Positions 43,153 to 53,028 of a stretch of 64,000 nt of DNA are shown here, in pieces. The translations under genes were made by a program, and so were the position numbers. The notes under the pieces are model-generated. The model had not been told where the DNA came from and did not search any database. It saw only the letters and a program-made list of their open reading frames with translations. Source of the DNA: Asparagopsis taxiformis (Eukaryota; Rhodophyta; Florideophyceae; Bonnemaisoniales; Bonnemaisoniaceae). Location of the stretch: NCBI GenBank assembly GCA_030407315.1, contig JALQPE010000320.1, forward strand, positions 1-64,000, given 5' to 3'. Each line of letters starts with the position of its first letter. Positions within the stretch are counted from its first letter, which is position 1.

Positions 43153-44923
43153 TCACCAATCAACTCGTGTCGTATCATCCATTAAGAGCATGTGTCGAGT
43201 GTCCCACCCTGCATCGAGAGCCTGTCTCTCAAACGACTTGATATTCTTCTTCATAAACTTCAATGATTCCTCCAACTTTTCTGCCGTTGGTTGTCCTGAT
43301 TGCTTATACCGCTTGACAGTGTAGTAAGCTCTGAGCGCATCCATGGGAGTCGCATTCGAACGGAGCAGTACACGAACGGAGTTACCTTTGCCCGTGGTAA
43401 ATATCAAGAATCGCTCTCCGCGGAATGTGCGAATGGTATCTTTCAATGTTTTCGAGTTGATGGAGGCGTCGGCAACTTTTGCACCAATCCTAACCGAAGG
43501 CTCAAATCCACGCCACGGGGGGAGCACAATTTTCTCGGTGTGCGAGACGTCATACGGGCTTGGCAAGGCTTCACCTCTGAGATGACTTTCAATGAGGATG
43601 GATGCTCGCTGTTTGTTGAAGAAATTGAATTGAACACATTGTACCGACTTCCAATTGGCAGCGATATGAACTAGTGCAAGCGCAGAATATGCGCCAAGAA
43701 GCGCGTAGTAGTTCTGACCGATTCGCGATGACACCAGGATACCTGTACCCAGGCCGATCATTTTCATCGTTACACCTTGTGATTCACCCTTTGTAGCAAT
43801 ATCACCGGTATTCTGCATCCCACTTGCAGCTAGGGAACGATAAACGACATGACGAGTAGCTGTACCTGTCATTAATGACATGCCCCGCAGACAGACAGCA
43901 AGTGAGGCCAATGGAAGAAAATAGCTCAAAGGGAATAGTGGTGTAAGAATCTCAATGGCACCACCCACATCTTCTACAATATCTGCCCCAATACGCCAAC
44001 TCTTAGGGTCATCATCGAACTTTGATCCAAAAACGCTACCGTACAAAATCTTGGCGACATATGAAGCGCCATCTTTGAGAACCCAGCTCGTGGCAGCCGC
44101 TCCAGCAGCTACTTTCTTGCCAAGCCCGAGTCCGAATAGCAAAGCTTCCGTACTGGTGAAAAGAACGGTAACCAATTGTTAGTAATATGAACGAACAAAA
44201 GTGGAAGTTGAAAGCAATTGGAGAAGCGATTAGAACACACCTTATGACGGACATAATAGCTGAAGCTAAGTTTTGCAATGTACGGTACTTGGTAAACGAT
44301 ATATAATCCGGGGTAGTAGTATCTGGAAATCCCTGGGGCAGATAGACGCGAATGATCCAGGCGTTAATCTTTTCTATAATGCTCCTCGTATCGACTTGTT
44401 CTTCTCGTACCAATGTAGAATCCTTCTGTGAGGAGAAAAATGATGTGATGGTATCATCATCTCTCATCTCCAGTAGTAAAGGGGCTGCAACAGCCGATAC
44501 GACGGGTAGCGGGATTGGAAGCACTGCACCGACAGGCACAACTGAAAGACCTTTAGATCGGAACAGATTAGAACAGAGTGGGACACGTTCAATGCGACAA
44601 TATACAGTGGAGGCGCCTACAGCAACGGCAGTATTTGCGGCAATATGTGGATCGCCCAGTACAGAAACGACTCTACGACCTGATGAATTTGCAGCAGAAA
44701 GAACGGATGGGTCTGATGAATTTGCAGCCAGCCATGCTACCACGGGGGAAGAAGATTTACGGGAACGGGTGTGAGTTTTTGACGGTGGTGGAATGCGATG
44801 CGCGGAGATTTTGGGTGAAAAGCGACTAGCAATGCTGATGGGACGGAGGGATAATGGAAGAGAGGACTGAAATGCTGGGAAAGTGTTAAATGGGTGATTC
44901 ATTACGGCGATTGACAATGACAT
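43153..44923 (-). CDS. RUS family (DUF647) protein, two exons, organelle-targeted
   Basis: Exon 1 is 44923-44241 and exon 2 is 44152-43153, separated by an 88-nt GT-AG intron (donor GTGTGT, acceptor CACCAG). The splice joins MSVI to STEALLFGLGLGKK, restoring a 560-residue protein. A Ser/Arg/Pro-rich leader of about 60 residues (MSLSIAVMNHPFNTFPAF) suggests plastid or mitochondrial import. The ROOT UVB SENSITIVE family signature is clear: LPQGFPDTTTPDYISFTKY, AATSWVLKDGASYVAKILYG, SWRIGADIVEDVGGAIEILT, and RHVVYRSLAASGMQNTGDIA with TKGESQG. Plant RUS proteins influence vitamin B6 homeostasis and early light responses; the biochemical activity is unknown. Confidence 0.9.
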
Positions 44924-45268
44924 TGAAATTGAGCGTGAGCGGATAGCAATGAGAGCACGCGGGAAAAACGGATACTGCTGGGAGGAAGATACGCATCGGT
45001 CACTTCAAACTTGCGATCTGATCTGCTACAAGCATTGAATCTGAATGAACTTATTTACAGTACGAGCATAACTTGACTTTACACCAAAATTGTGAAATGA
45101 AATGTGATCCGCATCAGCGCAACAACTAAAAGCCGCCACATTGTCGGCAACAAGCTCTAGCTTTTACCTACTCAGCCTTTAAAGGTTGGACCTTCTCACT
45201 ACAATCTTGCACAAGTTACGTTGCTATTCAGTAATCAAGACATCTACATATCTTACCGGCATATTCAT
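44924..45268. promoter_or_regulatory. Divergent promoter region, RUS-family gene / MMTAG2-like gene
   Basis: A 345-bp gap between divergent genes. Its centre (45050-45200) is AT-rich, and a CAGCCTTTAAAGGTTGG stretch lies near 45173-45189, about 80 bp before the MMTAG2-like ATG. No ORF. Confidence 0.35.
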
Positions 45269-45988
45269 ATGGACTTGGTTAAAGCAGACTCAAAAAAAGC
45301 TGGCACTCGCGGTGGGCGCGCGCAATTTACATGGGAGTCGGTGAATAATGACGAACGCCAATACTACCTCGGCAATTCCGTTGCCAAGCGTTCCAACGCG
45401 TCCAACTCTGCTTCACGCCAAGACTTCGATTGGTACAACAAGCCGCCCCCCGCCTCAGCGTCCACATCCGCGCCACAACAACCAGTCGTCGCCAACACAA
45501 TTGCAGAAAACGCAGTCAATGACTTGCAAGCCGTCCGACGCAAGGAAAAGGCCATGATGGAACAGATGATTGTCGGGCGCTCATTTTCAGATGCTGTTCG
45601 CTCCGCGCTCACCGAAAGTGTCGGTAGCGGTGTGGACGACGAAGGCACACGTATTGACGCTGCTGCAGCTGCGGCGCGGCGCGCTGTGCGTCGCAGGGAG
45701 AAGCATGAAAAGGCGCAACGAAAAGAGATGCGTCGACGAGTGCGCGAATTGCGACGAGTTCGACGGGCTGAGCGCCATAAAAGACGCGACAAACAGCACA
45801 ATCCACAGCATGATAGCAGTGAGTCAGAGCGAGAGAGCGTTCGCAGCCGTATGCAGGACGATACCAACCGCAGGAGGCGTCGACGTGGTAGAGATCATGC
45901 TACTCGACGCAAGAGGTCTGAATGGTCGTCTACATCCGATTCCGACGACTCGGATGGTCATAGATCTCGTAGACAGCGCTTGCGATGA
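45269..45988 (+). CDS. MMTAG2-like nuclear protein (Arg/Ser-rich tail)
   Basis: The 239-residue protein begins MDLVKADSKKAGTRGGRAQF. The N-terminal half fits the conserved domain of multiple myeloma tumour-associated protein 2 homologues: GGRAQFTWESVNNDERQYYL, then DFDWYNK and a helix VRRKEKAMMEQMIVG. The rest is strongly basic with RRRVRELRRVRRAERHKRR and many RS/SD dipeptides, like splicing-associated proteins. Human MMTAG2 is nuclear and phosphorylated; its role is poorly defined. The frame opens 16 codons earlier at a TTG, which is not used. Its 3' end lies 70 bp from the convergent CPSF30 gene. Confidence 0.75.
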   Translation: MDLVKADSKKAGTRGGRAQFTWESVNNDERQYYLGNSVAKRSNASNSASRQDFDWYNKPPPASASTSAPQQPVVANTIAENAVNDLQAVRRKEKAMMEQMIVGRSFSDAVRSALTESVGSGVDDEGTRIDAAAAAARRAVRRREKHEKAQRKEMRRRVRELRRVRRAERHKRRDKQHNPQHDSSESERESVRSRMQDDTNRRRRRRGRDHATRRKRSEWSSTSDSDDSDGHRSRRQRLR

Positions 45989-46058
45989 AAGCGAAGAATT
46001 GTCATCTTCCAGCTATGCACATAATGTCCATATGAATAAACGTTGTCTCACACGTAGG

Positions 46059-46745
46059 TTAGCGTTTTGCTTGTTGGTTAGCAGCCTGCGAAGGCATTGC
46101 AGTTCCAGCAGCAGTTGCGAGTACGCCATTCTCGAGTGTTATGAAACGAGGTGCTGGGCCTCGAGATCTTCCAAACCCAAATCGATCAATACCATTGCTG
46201 AACATATCTTCATCATCAGCAGAGCGAGGGATTTCAAATCGGGCATGTCCGAACACGCAATCGGGACCGTCCTTACAGAAACCAGCCAAATAGTTAGGGC
46301 ATGCGACCTTCTTCACGTGTCGATGGCGGCATTTTGGACCGTGACGGCAAAATCCACGAGCATAATACGGGCATTCGTTGCGCTTCTTCTCAGGGTCAAC
46401 GTGACGATATGGGCACTCGGCGTTGGAACATTCACCGTACTTGGAGAAGAAGAAGCACTCTGGCATGCGGCCGTAGTCTACTGAATGTAGGTAGTCACAA
46501 AGATCTTGCTTCTTGCATAAACCTCGGAGGTAATGCTTGCAAACAATGAGACGGTCATTCCTGGCGTGTCTCCACTGACAACGATCGCCTCGAGTACAGC
46601 CATTTGCAGAGAAGAAGAATGGACAGAGGTCGGTTGAAGTGCCTTCTGCTGTTTCATCCAATTTACGCACCTTATCGAGGCCATTTTCAACTTCAAACTT
46701 GAAAATCTGGTTTCCAAGCGGCGCGATTGAATCAGTCATCGCCAT
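46059..46745 (-). CDS. CPSF4: CPSF30 / Yth1 cleavage and polyadenylation zinc-finger protein
   Basis: The 228-residue protein has five CCCH zinc fingers in a row: CPFFFSANGCTRGDRCQWRH, CKHYLRGLCKKQDLCDYLH, CFFFSKYGECSNAECPYRH, CPYYARGFCRHGPKCRHRH and CPNYLAGFCKDGPDCVFGH. Five tandem fingers with this spacing are diagnostic of CPSF30, which recognises the poly(A) signal within the cleavage and polyadenylation complex. The C-terminal CCHC knuckle of vertebrate CPSF4 is missing, as in yeast Yth1. The ATG at 46745 gives MAMTDSIAPL. Confidence 0.96.
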   Translation of the reverse strand: MAMTDSIAPLGNQIFKFEVENGLDKVRKLDETAEGTSTDLCPFFFSANGCTRGDRCQWRHARNDRLIVCKHYLRGLCKKQDLCDYLHSVDYGRMPECFFFSKYGECSNAECPYRHVDPEKKRNECPYYARGFCRHGPKCRHRHVKKVACPNYLAGFCKDGPDCVFGHARFEIPRSADDEDMFSNGIDRFGFGRSRGPAPRFITLENGVLATAAGTAMPSQAANQQAKR

Positions 46746-47141
46746 GGTGGGCTGTCTTCAGCAGCAGAGGTACGTCACGCAGAGCCATGTCATCCGCAGT
46801 CGTTGAACCCTTCTGCACCATAAATTTATAATCGCCATATCAAAAATTCGAAAGGTTGCGGAGGTTTCCACACTTTTCCAGATGCTCTATTTTTTATTGG
46901 ATAACTTTTCCCAAATAATGCATAAATCTACTGACACGTGTGCAAATCACTCGTATCAATGAAGAAAGCAGTTGTGCATCATCAAGTCCAGAAAGCGCTG
47001 AGATTCATGACGTCAGTTTTTTTCAAAATTTGTACCGCATTCATCCATCTGATGCTTTAAACGGTACATCCAATTCGCTCGAGCGACTGTAGTACAATCA
47101 CAACCCGATCCTCGCCTCTATCAGATAATCAATTTGCGGTC
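46746..47141. promoter_or_regulatory. Divergent promoter region, CPSF30 / Mpv17-like, with a CRE-type palindrome
   Basis: A 396-bp gap with a perfect TGACGTCA palindrome at 47008-47015, the binding site of CREB/ATF-class bZIP factors. It lies 134 bp before the Mpv17-like ATG. Neighbouring sequence is AT-rich. No ORF. Confidence 0.45.
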
Positions 47142-48083
47142 ATGTCTACCAGCGTCCAATGTCTACGGTCAAAACTTGCCTTTTTGCGCCCGCCTTGCAT
47201 CTCCAACTTGCTGTCCACAGCAAATCTACAGACTCTTTCGATCCGACCAAGATCCATACGCCTGCGAAAAGCTGCACCACACCCCCACCGTTTATCTTTC
47301 ACTACCTCAGCAACATCTCACACTGCACCAACAGCCCAAGCAACTTTGATCTCTTTCCGTCTTCCATCCATTATGCTCTTTGATAAGGTTCCAGACAAAC
47401 TTCCCGACTGGTGGGATGACGAAGATGACGATGAGGACGGTTCTGAGAAGATCAACGGAGGCGGGAATGGCGATGGCAATGGCGATGACGATGACGATGA
47501 CGGAGGCAATGCAGGTGGTGATGGAAATGATAGTGATGATGATCCAAACAATATATTCGGCCTTCTCCTAGCAATGTACTCGCGATCGCTTGTGCGATAT
47601 CCGATACGAACAAAGGCGTTTTCAACATTGGTTCTCGCCGTGATTGGGGACTATTGTGCTCAGCGAATTGCTCAAAGAGAAAGTGATACGTTTTCACTTG
47701 ATAGAAGACGATCGATATCTATTGGTATTTGGGCATTTACTTTCATGGGTCCAGTTCTCCATTTTTGGTATGCAACCCTTGACCGAATGTTCGCAGGGAG
47801 ATATGCTATTGTTTACAAGTTACTGTGTGATCAGCTCATGTTTGCTCCCTTTTTCAATTCTTCGTTCCTTGCCGGTACAGGGGCGTTGGAAGGGAAACCA
47901 TGGAATGAAGTAGCGCATGCTGTTACATCCAAATTTTGGGCTTCAATGAAGGCGAATTGGATGTTGTGGCCTGCAGCACAGTTTGTCAACTTTTCATTTG
48001 TCCCATCTGCTTATCAAGTCTTGTACGTGAATGGTATTGCTTTGATTTGGAATATTATTCTGACTTACATCTCCCATGAATAG
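47142..48083 (+). CDS. Mpv17/PMP22 family membrane protein
   Basis: The 313-residue protein has a basic leader (MSTSVQCLRSKLAFLRPP) fit for organelle import. A run of Asp/Gly residues follows (about 97-134, from GAT/GGN repeats). The Mpv17 domain comes last: YPIRTKAFSTLVLAVIGDYC, FTFMGPVLHFWYATLDRMF, LLCDQLMFAPFFNSSFL, MKANWMLWPAAQFVNFSFVP and NIILTYISH. Members are four-helix proteins of mitochondrial, plastid or peroxisomal membranes, some forming channels. Plants and algae have several; the leader here argues for a mitochondrion or plastid. No intron. Confidence 0.93.
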   Translation: MSTSVQCLRSKLAFLRPPCISNLLSTANLQTLSIRPRSIRLRKAAPHPHRLSFTTSATSHTAPTAQATLISFRLPSIMLFDKVPDKLPDWWDDEDDDEDGSEKINGGGNGDGNGDDDDDDGGNAGGDGNDSDDDPNNIFGLLLAMYSRSLVRYPIRTKAFSTLVLAVIGDYCAQRIAQRESDTFSLDRRRSISIGIWAFTFMGPVLHFWYATLDRMFAGRYAIVYKLLCDQLMFAPFFNSSFLAGTGALEGKPWNEVAHAVTSKFWASMKANWMLWPAAQFVNFSFVPSAYQVLYVNGIALIWNIILTYISHE

Positions 48084-48349
48084 TATAAACGAGGCTGGAG
48101 ACAAGTTTCCTGCCCAAGTTGGACTAAAAACAGGGCACAATATATACTAGACAGTTTACCTAACGGTTATAAATCATGAAAGGAGTTGATCACACGACTT
48201 ATTTCGAATTTTCAGCAATACAGGACTGGATGGATTAGGCGTCAGTCATTATTCACCAGCTTACGTGCATATCATCTTTGTCTACCCTGTTCGTGTCTGA
48301 ATGACCAGACCACTTCCATCATCGTCTTCGACTAGGGAGAACCCCTGAC

Positions 48350-49582
48350 ATGATGGCGGAGGGGAAACAAAGTGCCTCTGCTATGTCAACTCAAATAGTC
48401 ACTCTTTCTGGTATTGTTGGCATCATCGCATTCGTGTGCAAATCCGCGTCGGAAGCAGGACTACTATCGCGAGTTGTAAAGGTCCTGTGCCTATCGATTT
48501 TCTGCTATGGCATGGTGAATCATTTCACAGACGCCATGAAAGGCTTGTTTTTAAAAGCCGAATTGTACGGAAAGGATCTAAACAAGCGGGGAACACCAAC
48601 AGGCGAAGAGTTGATCCCGGAATCACTAGGCCTCGTTTCCGCCACCGTCTACATTCTCGTTCTCTGCTTTCTGCATCTAGTCGGCGATCACAACGGCGAT
48701 TCGGTCATGTACACAGCGGCGATGGCCAGCGTCACCTTCATGACACTACTTGGTTTTGCGGATGATGTGCTAGATTTGAAGTGGCGCTACAAACTGGTAC
48801 TACCATTGATTGCCAGTATGCCTCTGCTGGTGAATTATAGCGGAAGTACAAGTGTTCTGCTGCCACGTTTTATCAGTCCTTTCGCTGGAAAAGTGGCAAG
48901 TTTGTTCGGGGGTGGGTTGATTGGCGGGACATCAGGCAGATTAGTGGATCTCGGAGTGGGCTACTACGTGTACATGGCATTGTTGAGCATCTTCTGCACG
49001 AATGCGATCAATATATACGCCGGTATTAATGGGCTGGAGGCGGGGCAATCACTTGTGATTGCAGGATTCGTTTTGATTCATAATGCGTTAAACTTTCACT
49101 CGGATATTCCCAAGGACAACATGAATCTGCTGCGAGCACATCATGCGTTCTCTATGGACATGATGTTTCCTTTTGCGGCTGTGACGCTGGGACTGTTGCG
49201 GTACAATTGGTATCCATCCAAGGTGTTTGTTGGAGACACGTTTTGTTACTTTGCAGGGATGAGTTTTGCCATGGCGGCTATACTCGGGCATTTTTCTACA
49301 ACACTGCTGCTATTCTTCGTGCCGCAACTGGTGAATTTCTTGTATTCGCTTCCGCAGCTGTTCGGCATCGTGCCATGCCCGAGACATCGGCTGCCAAAAT
49401 ACAATGTCGACACCAAAAAGCTCGAGGGCGTCAAATCGCACCACAACTTGGTCAACCTGGTGTTGCTACTGACAGGGCCGATGACGGAGCACAACTTGTG
49501 CGTGCTTTTGTTATCATTACAAGTGTTGTGCTGCGGCGGAGGACTTGCGTTGCGTTCGCTGCTGCTGCGTTACATGGCATGA
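48350..49582 (+). CDS. ALG7: UDP-GlcNAc:dolichyl-phosphate GlcNAc-1-phosphotransferase
   Basis: The enzyme starts N-glycan assembly by moving GlcNAc-1-P to dolichyl phosphate on the ER membrane, and is the tunicamycin target. The 410-residue protein shows the family features: LNKRGTPTGEELIPESLGLV, GFADDVLDLKWRYKLVLP (catalytic DD), TNAINIYAGINGLEAGQSLV, YNWYPSKVFVGDTFCYFAGM and the C-terminal HRLPKYN. About ten membrane helices. The ATG at 48350 is followed by a second in-frame Met. No intron. Confidence 0.96.
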   Translation: MMAEGKQSASAMSTQIVTLSGIVGIIAFVCKSASEAGLLSRVVKVLCLSIFCYGMVNHFTDAMKGLFLKAELYGKDLNKRGTPTGEELIPESLGLVSATVYILVLCFLHLVGDHNGDSVMYTAAMASVTFMTLLGFADDVLDLKWRYKLVLPLIASMPLLVNYSGSTSVLLPRFISPFAGKVASLFGGGLIGGTSGRLVDLGVGYYVYMALLSIFCTNAINIYAGINGLEAGQSLVIAGFVLIHNALNFHSDIPKDNMNLLRAHHAFSMDMMFPFAAVTLGLLRYNWYPSKVFVGDTFCYFAGMSFAMAAILGHFSTTLLLFFVPQLVNFLYSLPQLFGIVPCPRHRLPKYNVDTKKLEGVKSHHNLVNLVLLLTGPMTEHNLCVLLLSLQVLCCGGGLALRSLLLRYMA

Positions 49583-49865
49583 GCGATACAATCAACTAAT
49601 TTTAACAAGATGTGAAATAAAAACGTATCATACAGTACTGTGAGTCAAGATCCAGTTTGACCTTTTGCCTGACACTGACTTTTCGCTTGTTTTTTGCGAT
49701 GCACAGCCGACATCTATAATCCGACTGTTGTGTTATTTAGCCGACCCGCTGACATCCGCTCTCCCTGGGCACACTCACACATCTCCACCTCTTATCTACA
49801 TGTGGCTCGAACTGCCGACCTTCCAGATCTGACCTTTCGACCAACCTTGCCTACTTGTCGCGATC

Positions 49866-51806
49866 ATGGCTCATTCAATGCGCTTCCCCGCGACGATCCT
49901 CCTGCTCTCCGCATTCCTTCTCATCCCAACATCCGCATTCTACCTGCCTGGTATCGCTCCAATTGATTACCCAGAAGGAGAGCAGCTCGAGGTCCTTGCT
50001 AACAAGCTTACGTCCCCTAAGAACAAGCTCCCCTATGATTACTACTCCCTTCCGTTCTGCGGATCAGAGAATAAGAAGCAGTTCCGCTCCAAACCTGTCA
50101 ACCTCGGACAGGTTCTCATGGGAGAGCGTATGAAGCCCACAGATTACGAATTCCATATGAGGACACCCACTTCTTGCAAGGTCCTCTGCAAGAAGACCCT
50201 CACTGCCGCTGACGTTAAAACCTTTGCTACTAGGATTAAGCAGGAATATGCAGTTCGCCTCAATCTTGACAACATGCCCGTCGTCATCCGCGGCGAGACT
50301 GGATCTGGTGCTGCTGCCTTTAGATTCGGCTATGACATTGGGCGCGCAGATGGTAATGGAAAGGTTTTCATCAATAATCATCTGAGGTTCAAAGTGCTCT
50401 GCAATGACCCTTCTGAGAAGAGTGAGGGAACATTGAATTCTTTTGCAGACATTGATACAAGCAACAAGCATGGGTACAGAGTCGTTGGTTTCGAGGTTGA
50501 GACGTACAGCGTCAAACATAAGATCGATGAGAATGGTAAGCCTTCATCTGAAACCTGTCCAGTGAACAATGCCCTCCCGCCCATGGAGATCACTGCAGGT
50601 TCAGAGGTTTTGTTTACTTATGATGTCCAGTACGTCATTTCGCCGCATCGCTGGGCTACTCGTTGGGATTCTCTCTTGGAGGCTAATCCTGAATTGAAGC
50701 AAATTCAATGGTTCTCCATTGTGAATTCCCTCATGATCTCTCTATTCCTTACTGCCCTCGTTGGAACTGTTCTCCTTCGAACTGTTCTCCGCGATTTCTC
50801 TCGATACAATGCGCTTGAAGAGGAGGATGAGGAAGATGTCACTGGCTGGAAGCTTGTCCACGGTGATGTTTTCAGGACACCACAATACCCTGTGCTTCTC
50901 TCAATTTTCTGTGGTTCAGGATCCCAGACGTTGTGGATGTCTTCCATTCTTCTACTCTTTGCATTGCTTGGATTCTTGTCTCCAGCCAACCGTGGTGGTC
51001 TCATTACCACTATGCTTTCGCTGTGGGTTCTTGCGTCTTCTGTCTGCGGGTACTCGTCGGCTCGAGTCTATTCCTCGTTTGAGAATGGACAGAGCAGGAA
51101 GCTCGTAACTCTCGGTTCGGCGTTCATCTTTCCGGGTTTGACATTTGCATTATTCTTTGTACTCAACCTATTCGTTTGGGCTTCTGGTTCTTCGGGAGCG
51201 GTGCCGTTCACTACTCTGATCCTGCTTCTGTTTATGTGGTTCGGAATCTCTGTTCCGCTAGTTTTTGCTGGTGCCTATATTGGTTACAAGACTAAGCCAT
51301 ACGAGTTTCCGACACGTACAAACCAGATCCCCCGTCAGATTCCGGCATCTCCACTGAACATTCCTCAGCCCGCGTACATAATTCTGGCTGGTGTGCTTCC
51401 GTTTGGAACGGTGTTCATGGAACTTGTTTTCATTCTCAACTCTATTTGGCAGAACCAAATTCTGTACTTGTTTGGAATGCTCTCAATAGTGTTTATAATT
51501 CTGGTTGTTACATGCGCAGAGATGAGCATTGTATTCACGTATTTGACTCTTGCAGCCGAGCGATGGACTTGGTGGTGGCAAGCATTCTGTGGTTCTGCCT
51601 CTTCGGGATTGTACATGTTCTTGTACAGCTTGTATTACATAGGGTCGCAGGCTGCAGCGGACCACATGCCACTCGTCGGCACCATGATGTTCATAGCGTA
51701 CAGCCTTGTAGTCAGTGTGGCGTTTGCGCTGATGTGTGGCTCTATTGGATTCTTCTCTTCTTTCTGGTTTGTGCGACAAATTTACTCGAATATTCGGGTC
51801 GATTAA
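49866..51806 (+). CDS. Transmembrane 9 superfamily protein (nonaspanin)
   Basis: The 646-residue protein has a signal peptide (MRFPATILLLSAFLLIPTSA) and a lumenal domain that begins FYLPGIAPIDYPEGEQLEV. The lumenal domain has the family pairs YYSLPFCGS, NHLRFKVLC and FTYDVQYVISPHRWATRWD. Nine membrane helices follow, including IVNSLMISLFLTALVGTVLL, FAGAYIGYK and the C-terminal IGFFSSFWFVRQIYSNIRVD. Nonaspanins cycle between Golgi and endosomes and help place glycine-rich membrane helices. The usual C-terminal COPI/Golgi-retention KxD/E signal appears here as RVD, a conservative change. The ATG at 49866 fits the signal peptide. Confidence 0.96.
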   Translation: MAHSMRFPATILLLSAFLLIPTSAFYLPGIAPIDYPEGEQLEVLANKLTSPKNKLPYDYYSLPFCGSENKKQFRSKPVNLGQVLMGERMKPTDYEFHMRTPTSCKVLCKKTLTAADVKTFATRIKQEYAVRLNLDNMPVVIRGETGSGAAAFRFGYDIGRADGNGKVFINNHLRFKVLCNDPSEKSEGTLNSFADIDTSNKHGYRVVGFEVETYSVKHKIDENGKPSSETCPVNNALPPMEITAGSEVLFTYDVQYVISPHRWATRWDSLLEANPELKQIQWFSIVNSLMISLFLTALVGTVLLRTVLRDFSRYNALEEEDEEDVTGWKLVHGDVFRTPQYPVLLSIFCGSGSQTLWMSSILLLFALLGFLSPANRGGLITTMLSLWVLASSVCGYSSARVYSSFENGQSRKLVTLGSAFIFPGLTFALFFVLNLFVWASGSSGAVPFTTLILLLFMWFGISVPLVFAGAYIGYKTKPYEFPTRTNQIPRQIPASPLNIPQPAYIILAGVLPFGTVFMELVFILNSIWQNQILYLFGMLSIVFIILVVTCAEMSIVFTYLTLAAERWTWWWQAFCGSASSGLYMFLYSLYYIGSQAAADHMPLVGTMMFIAYSLVVSVAFALMCGSIGFFSSFWFVRQIYSNIRVD

Positions 51807-52166
51807 ACGCTGAGCAACGCCGATGGGAATATGTAAATGAGGCAAGTCAAAACACTGTACGGGTTTGATCATCAGTCTGGAGATAGTAAGGAGCGTAAAC
51901 CAATTAATATCACCGAGCGGTGTTTCAGAATATTGAGCCAACTGTATATCGTCTGTGAGATCGGAGGCGACTAAGAAGGCTCCTCTGACCGCATGGTGTT
52001 GGTGAAAGGTGACTCTATTACTTGCAATTATAACCAAGATTGACCGTCATTAGAAAAGTAAATGTGGTTTACAGGTTTTGCAATAGCCAGATAGCGTCTG
52101 TTTCAAAGCTACAACATAATGTGTGTCGTGGTGGTACAAGTTTGTCGTTGACGACAAAAAGAGCAC
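51807..52166. other. Convergent 3' intergenic region
   Basis: About 360 bp between the 3' ends of the nonaspanin and the WBP2-like gene. Only shadow frames. Nothing else recognised. Confidence 0.4.
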
Positions 52167-52793
52167 TCAGCTCCATGTGGACTCGTTAAAGTCGGGAAGA
52201 GTCATCTGAGTAGCTAGATGTAGATGTGATGGATTTGTAGGGTCAACAAAGGCATAATGAATATCAGTCGGAACCAATATCTTGTCTACAGCCTCGCGGA
52301 GCACACGGGTATCCTTGGCCACCCTGTCGGGATCGGATAAAATATCATGTAAGGCGCCGCACAAGCGGTCATTCATACAGCTGTCGAGCATCTCGATACG
52401 AAATTCCATAGGGTTCCCCGGCGGTGCGAATACCCCCTGTGCATCTAGAGCGATTTGACCCACGTCAGCTGGTATAAGGATGCCTGAGAGATGTTTGCTA
52501 TCAAAAAAGGGCCTGCGAATCTCCAGACGCTCCTTGCGGAGCCACGAGAGTGGAATGGACAGATGGTTGGCAGCTGAGGGATTGGTGCAAGGTTCGAGCA
52601 CGAAGACGAGACGGCATGTGGATAGGTGCGCACGACCGTATCCGTAGAAGGAGGCGAGAGAAGCCCATGAGGACTCGGAGTCTGTTGCACTGAGAAAGAA
52701 CTTCATATCGGACCAAGTTGACAGAAATGTTTCACCGGGATAGGCAGTCGGAGCGGGGATGCAATCGGGAGCAATCGCGTCTTGAGTGGACAT
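52167..52793 (-). CDS. WBP2/GRAM-domain-like small protein
   Basis: The 208-residue protein begins MSTQDAIAPD. Residues 45-110 read like the GRAM (PH-like) domain of WW-domain-binding protein 2 and its plant relative At5g11680: GRAHLSTCRLVFVLEP resembles the T-x-H-R-(L/I)-(V/I)-F strand, and HLSIPLSWLRKERLEIRRPF with FDSKHLSGIL resembles the LPL..EQPIFGANYLKG segment. No PPxY motif is seen, so the WW-binding tail of animal WBP2 is missing. The remainder is unassigned. The similarity is at pattern level; confidence is moderate. Confidence 0.55.
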   Translation of the reverse strand: MSTQDAIAPDCIPAPTAYPGETFLSTWSDMKFFLSATDSESSWASLASFYGYGRAHLSTCRLVFVLEPCTNPSAANHLSIPLSWLRKERLEIRRPFFDSKHLSGILIPADVGQIALDAQGVFAPPGNPMEFRIEMLDSCMNDRLCGALHDILSDPDRVAKDTRVLREAVDKILVPTDIHYAFVDPTNPSHLHLATQMTLPDFNESTWS

Positions 52794-53028
52794 GCTTAGT
52801 CAGGTGTTTGGCGGCGGGGTGTGAACATGCGGGGGAGATAGAGCAAGTGAGGATTGCTACGCCATGACCAGAAGAGGGCGAGAACGTGATGGAAAGTTTG
52901 AATTGCTCTTAGGTTGACGTTGCTTCCATTGGGAGAAAAAGACAGTGGAATTTGTATATTTGCACCTAAGCGTTTGATTTTGGTCTACATGGACGGGCAT
53001 ACAGTATCATAGTTGTGCGTAGTAGTGA

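Noticed and set aside
45570..46484. 304-codon plus-strand frame across the MMTAG2-like and CPSF30 genes
   Set aside because: It overlaps two strongly supported genes in other frames and has no coherent protein character.
47430..47545. GAT/GGN-rich stretch considered as a microsatellite
   Set aside because: It is in frame and encodes the Asp/Gly-rich linker of the Mpv17-family protein, so it is coding low complexity.
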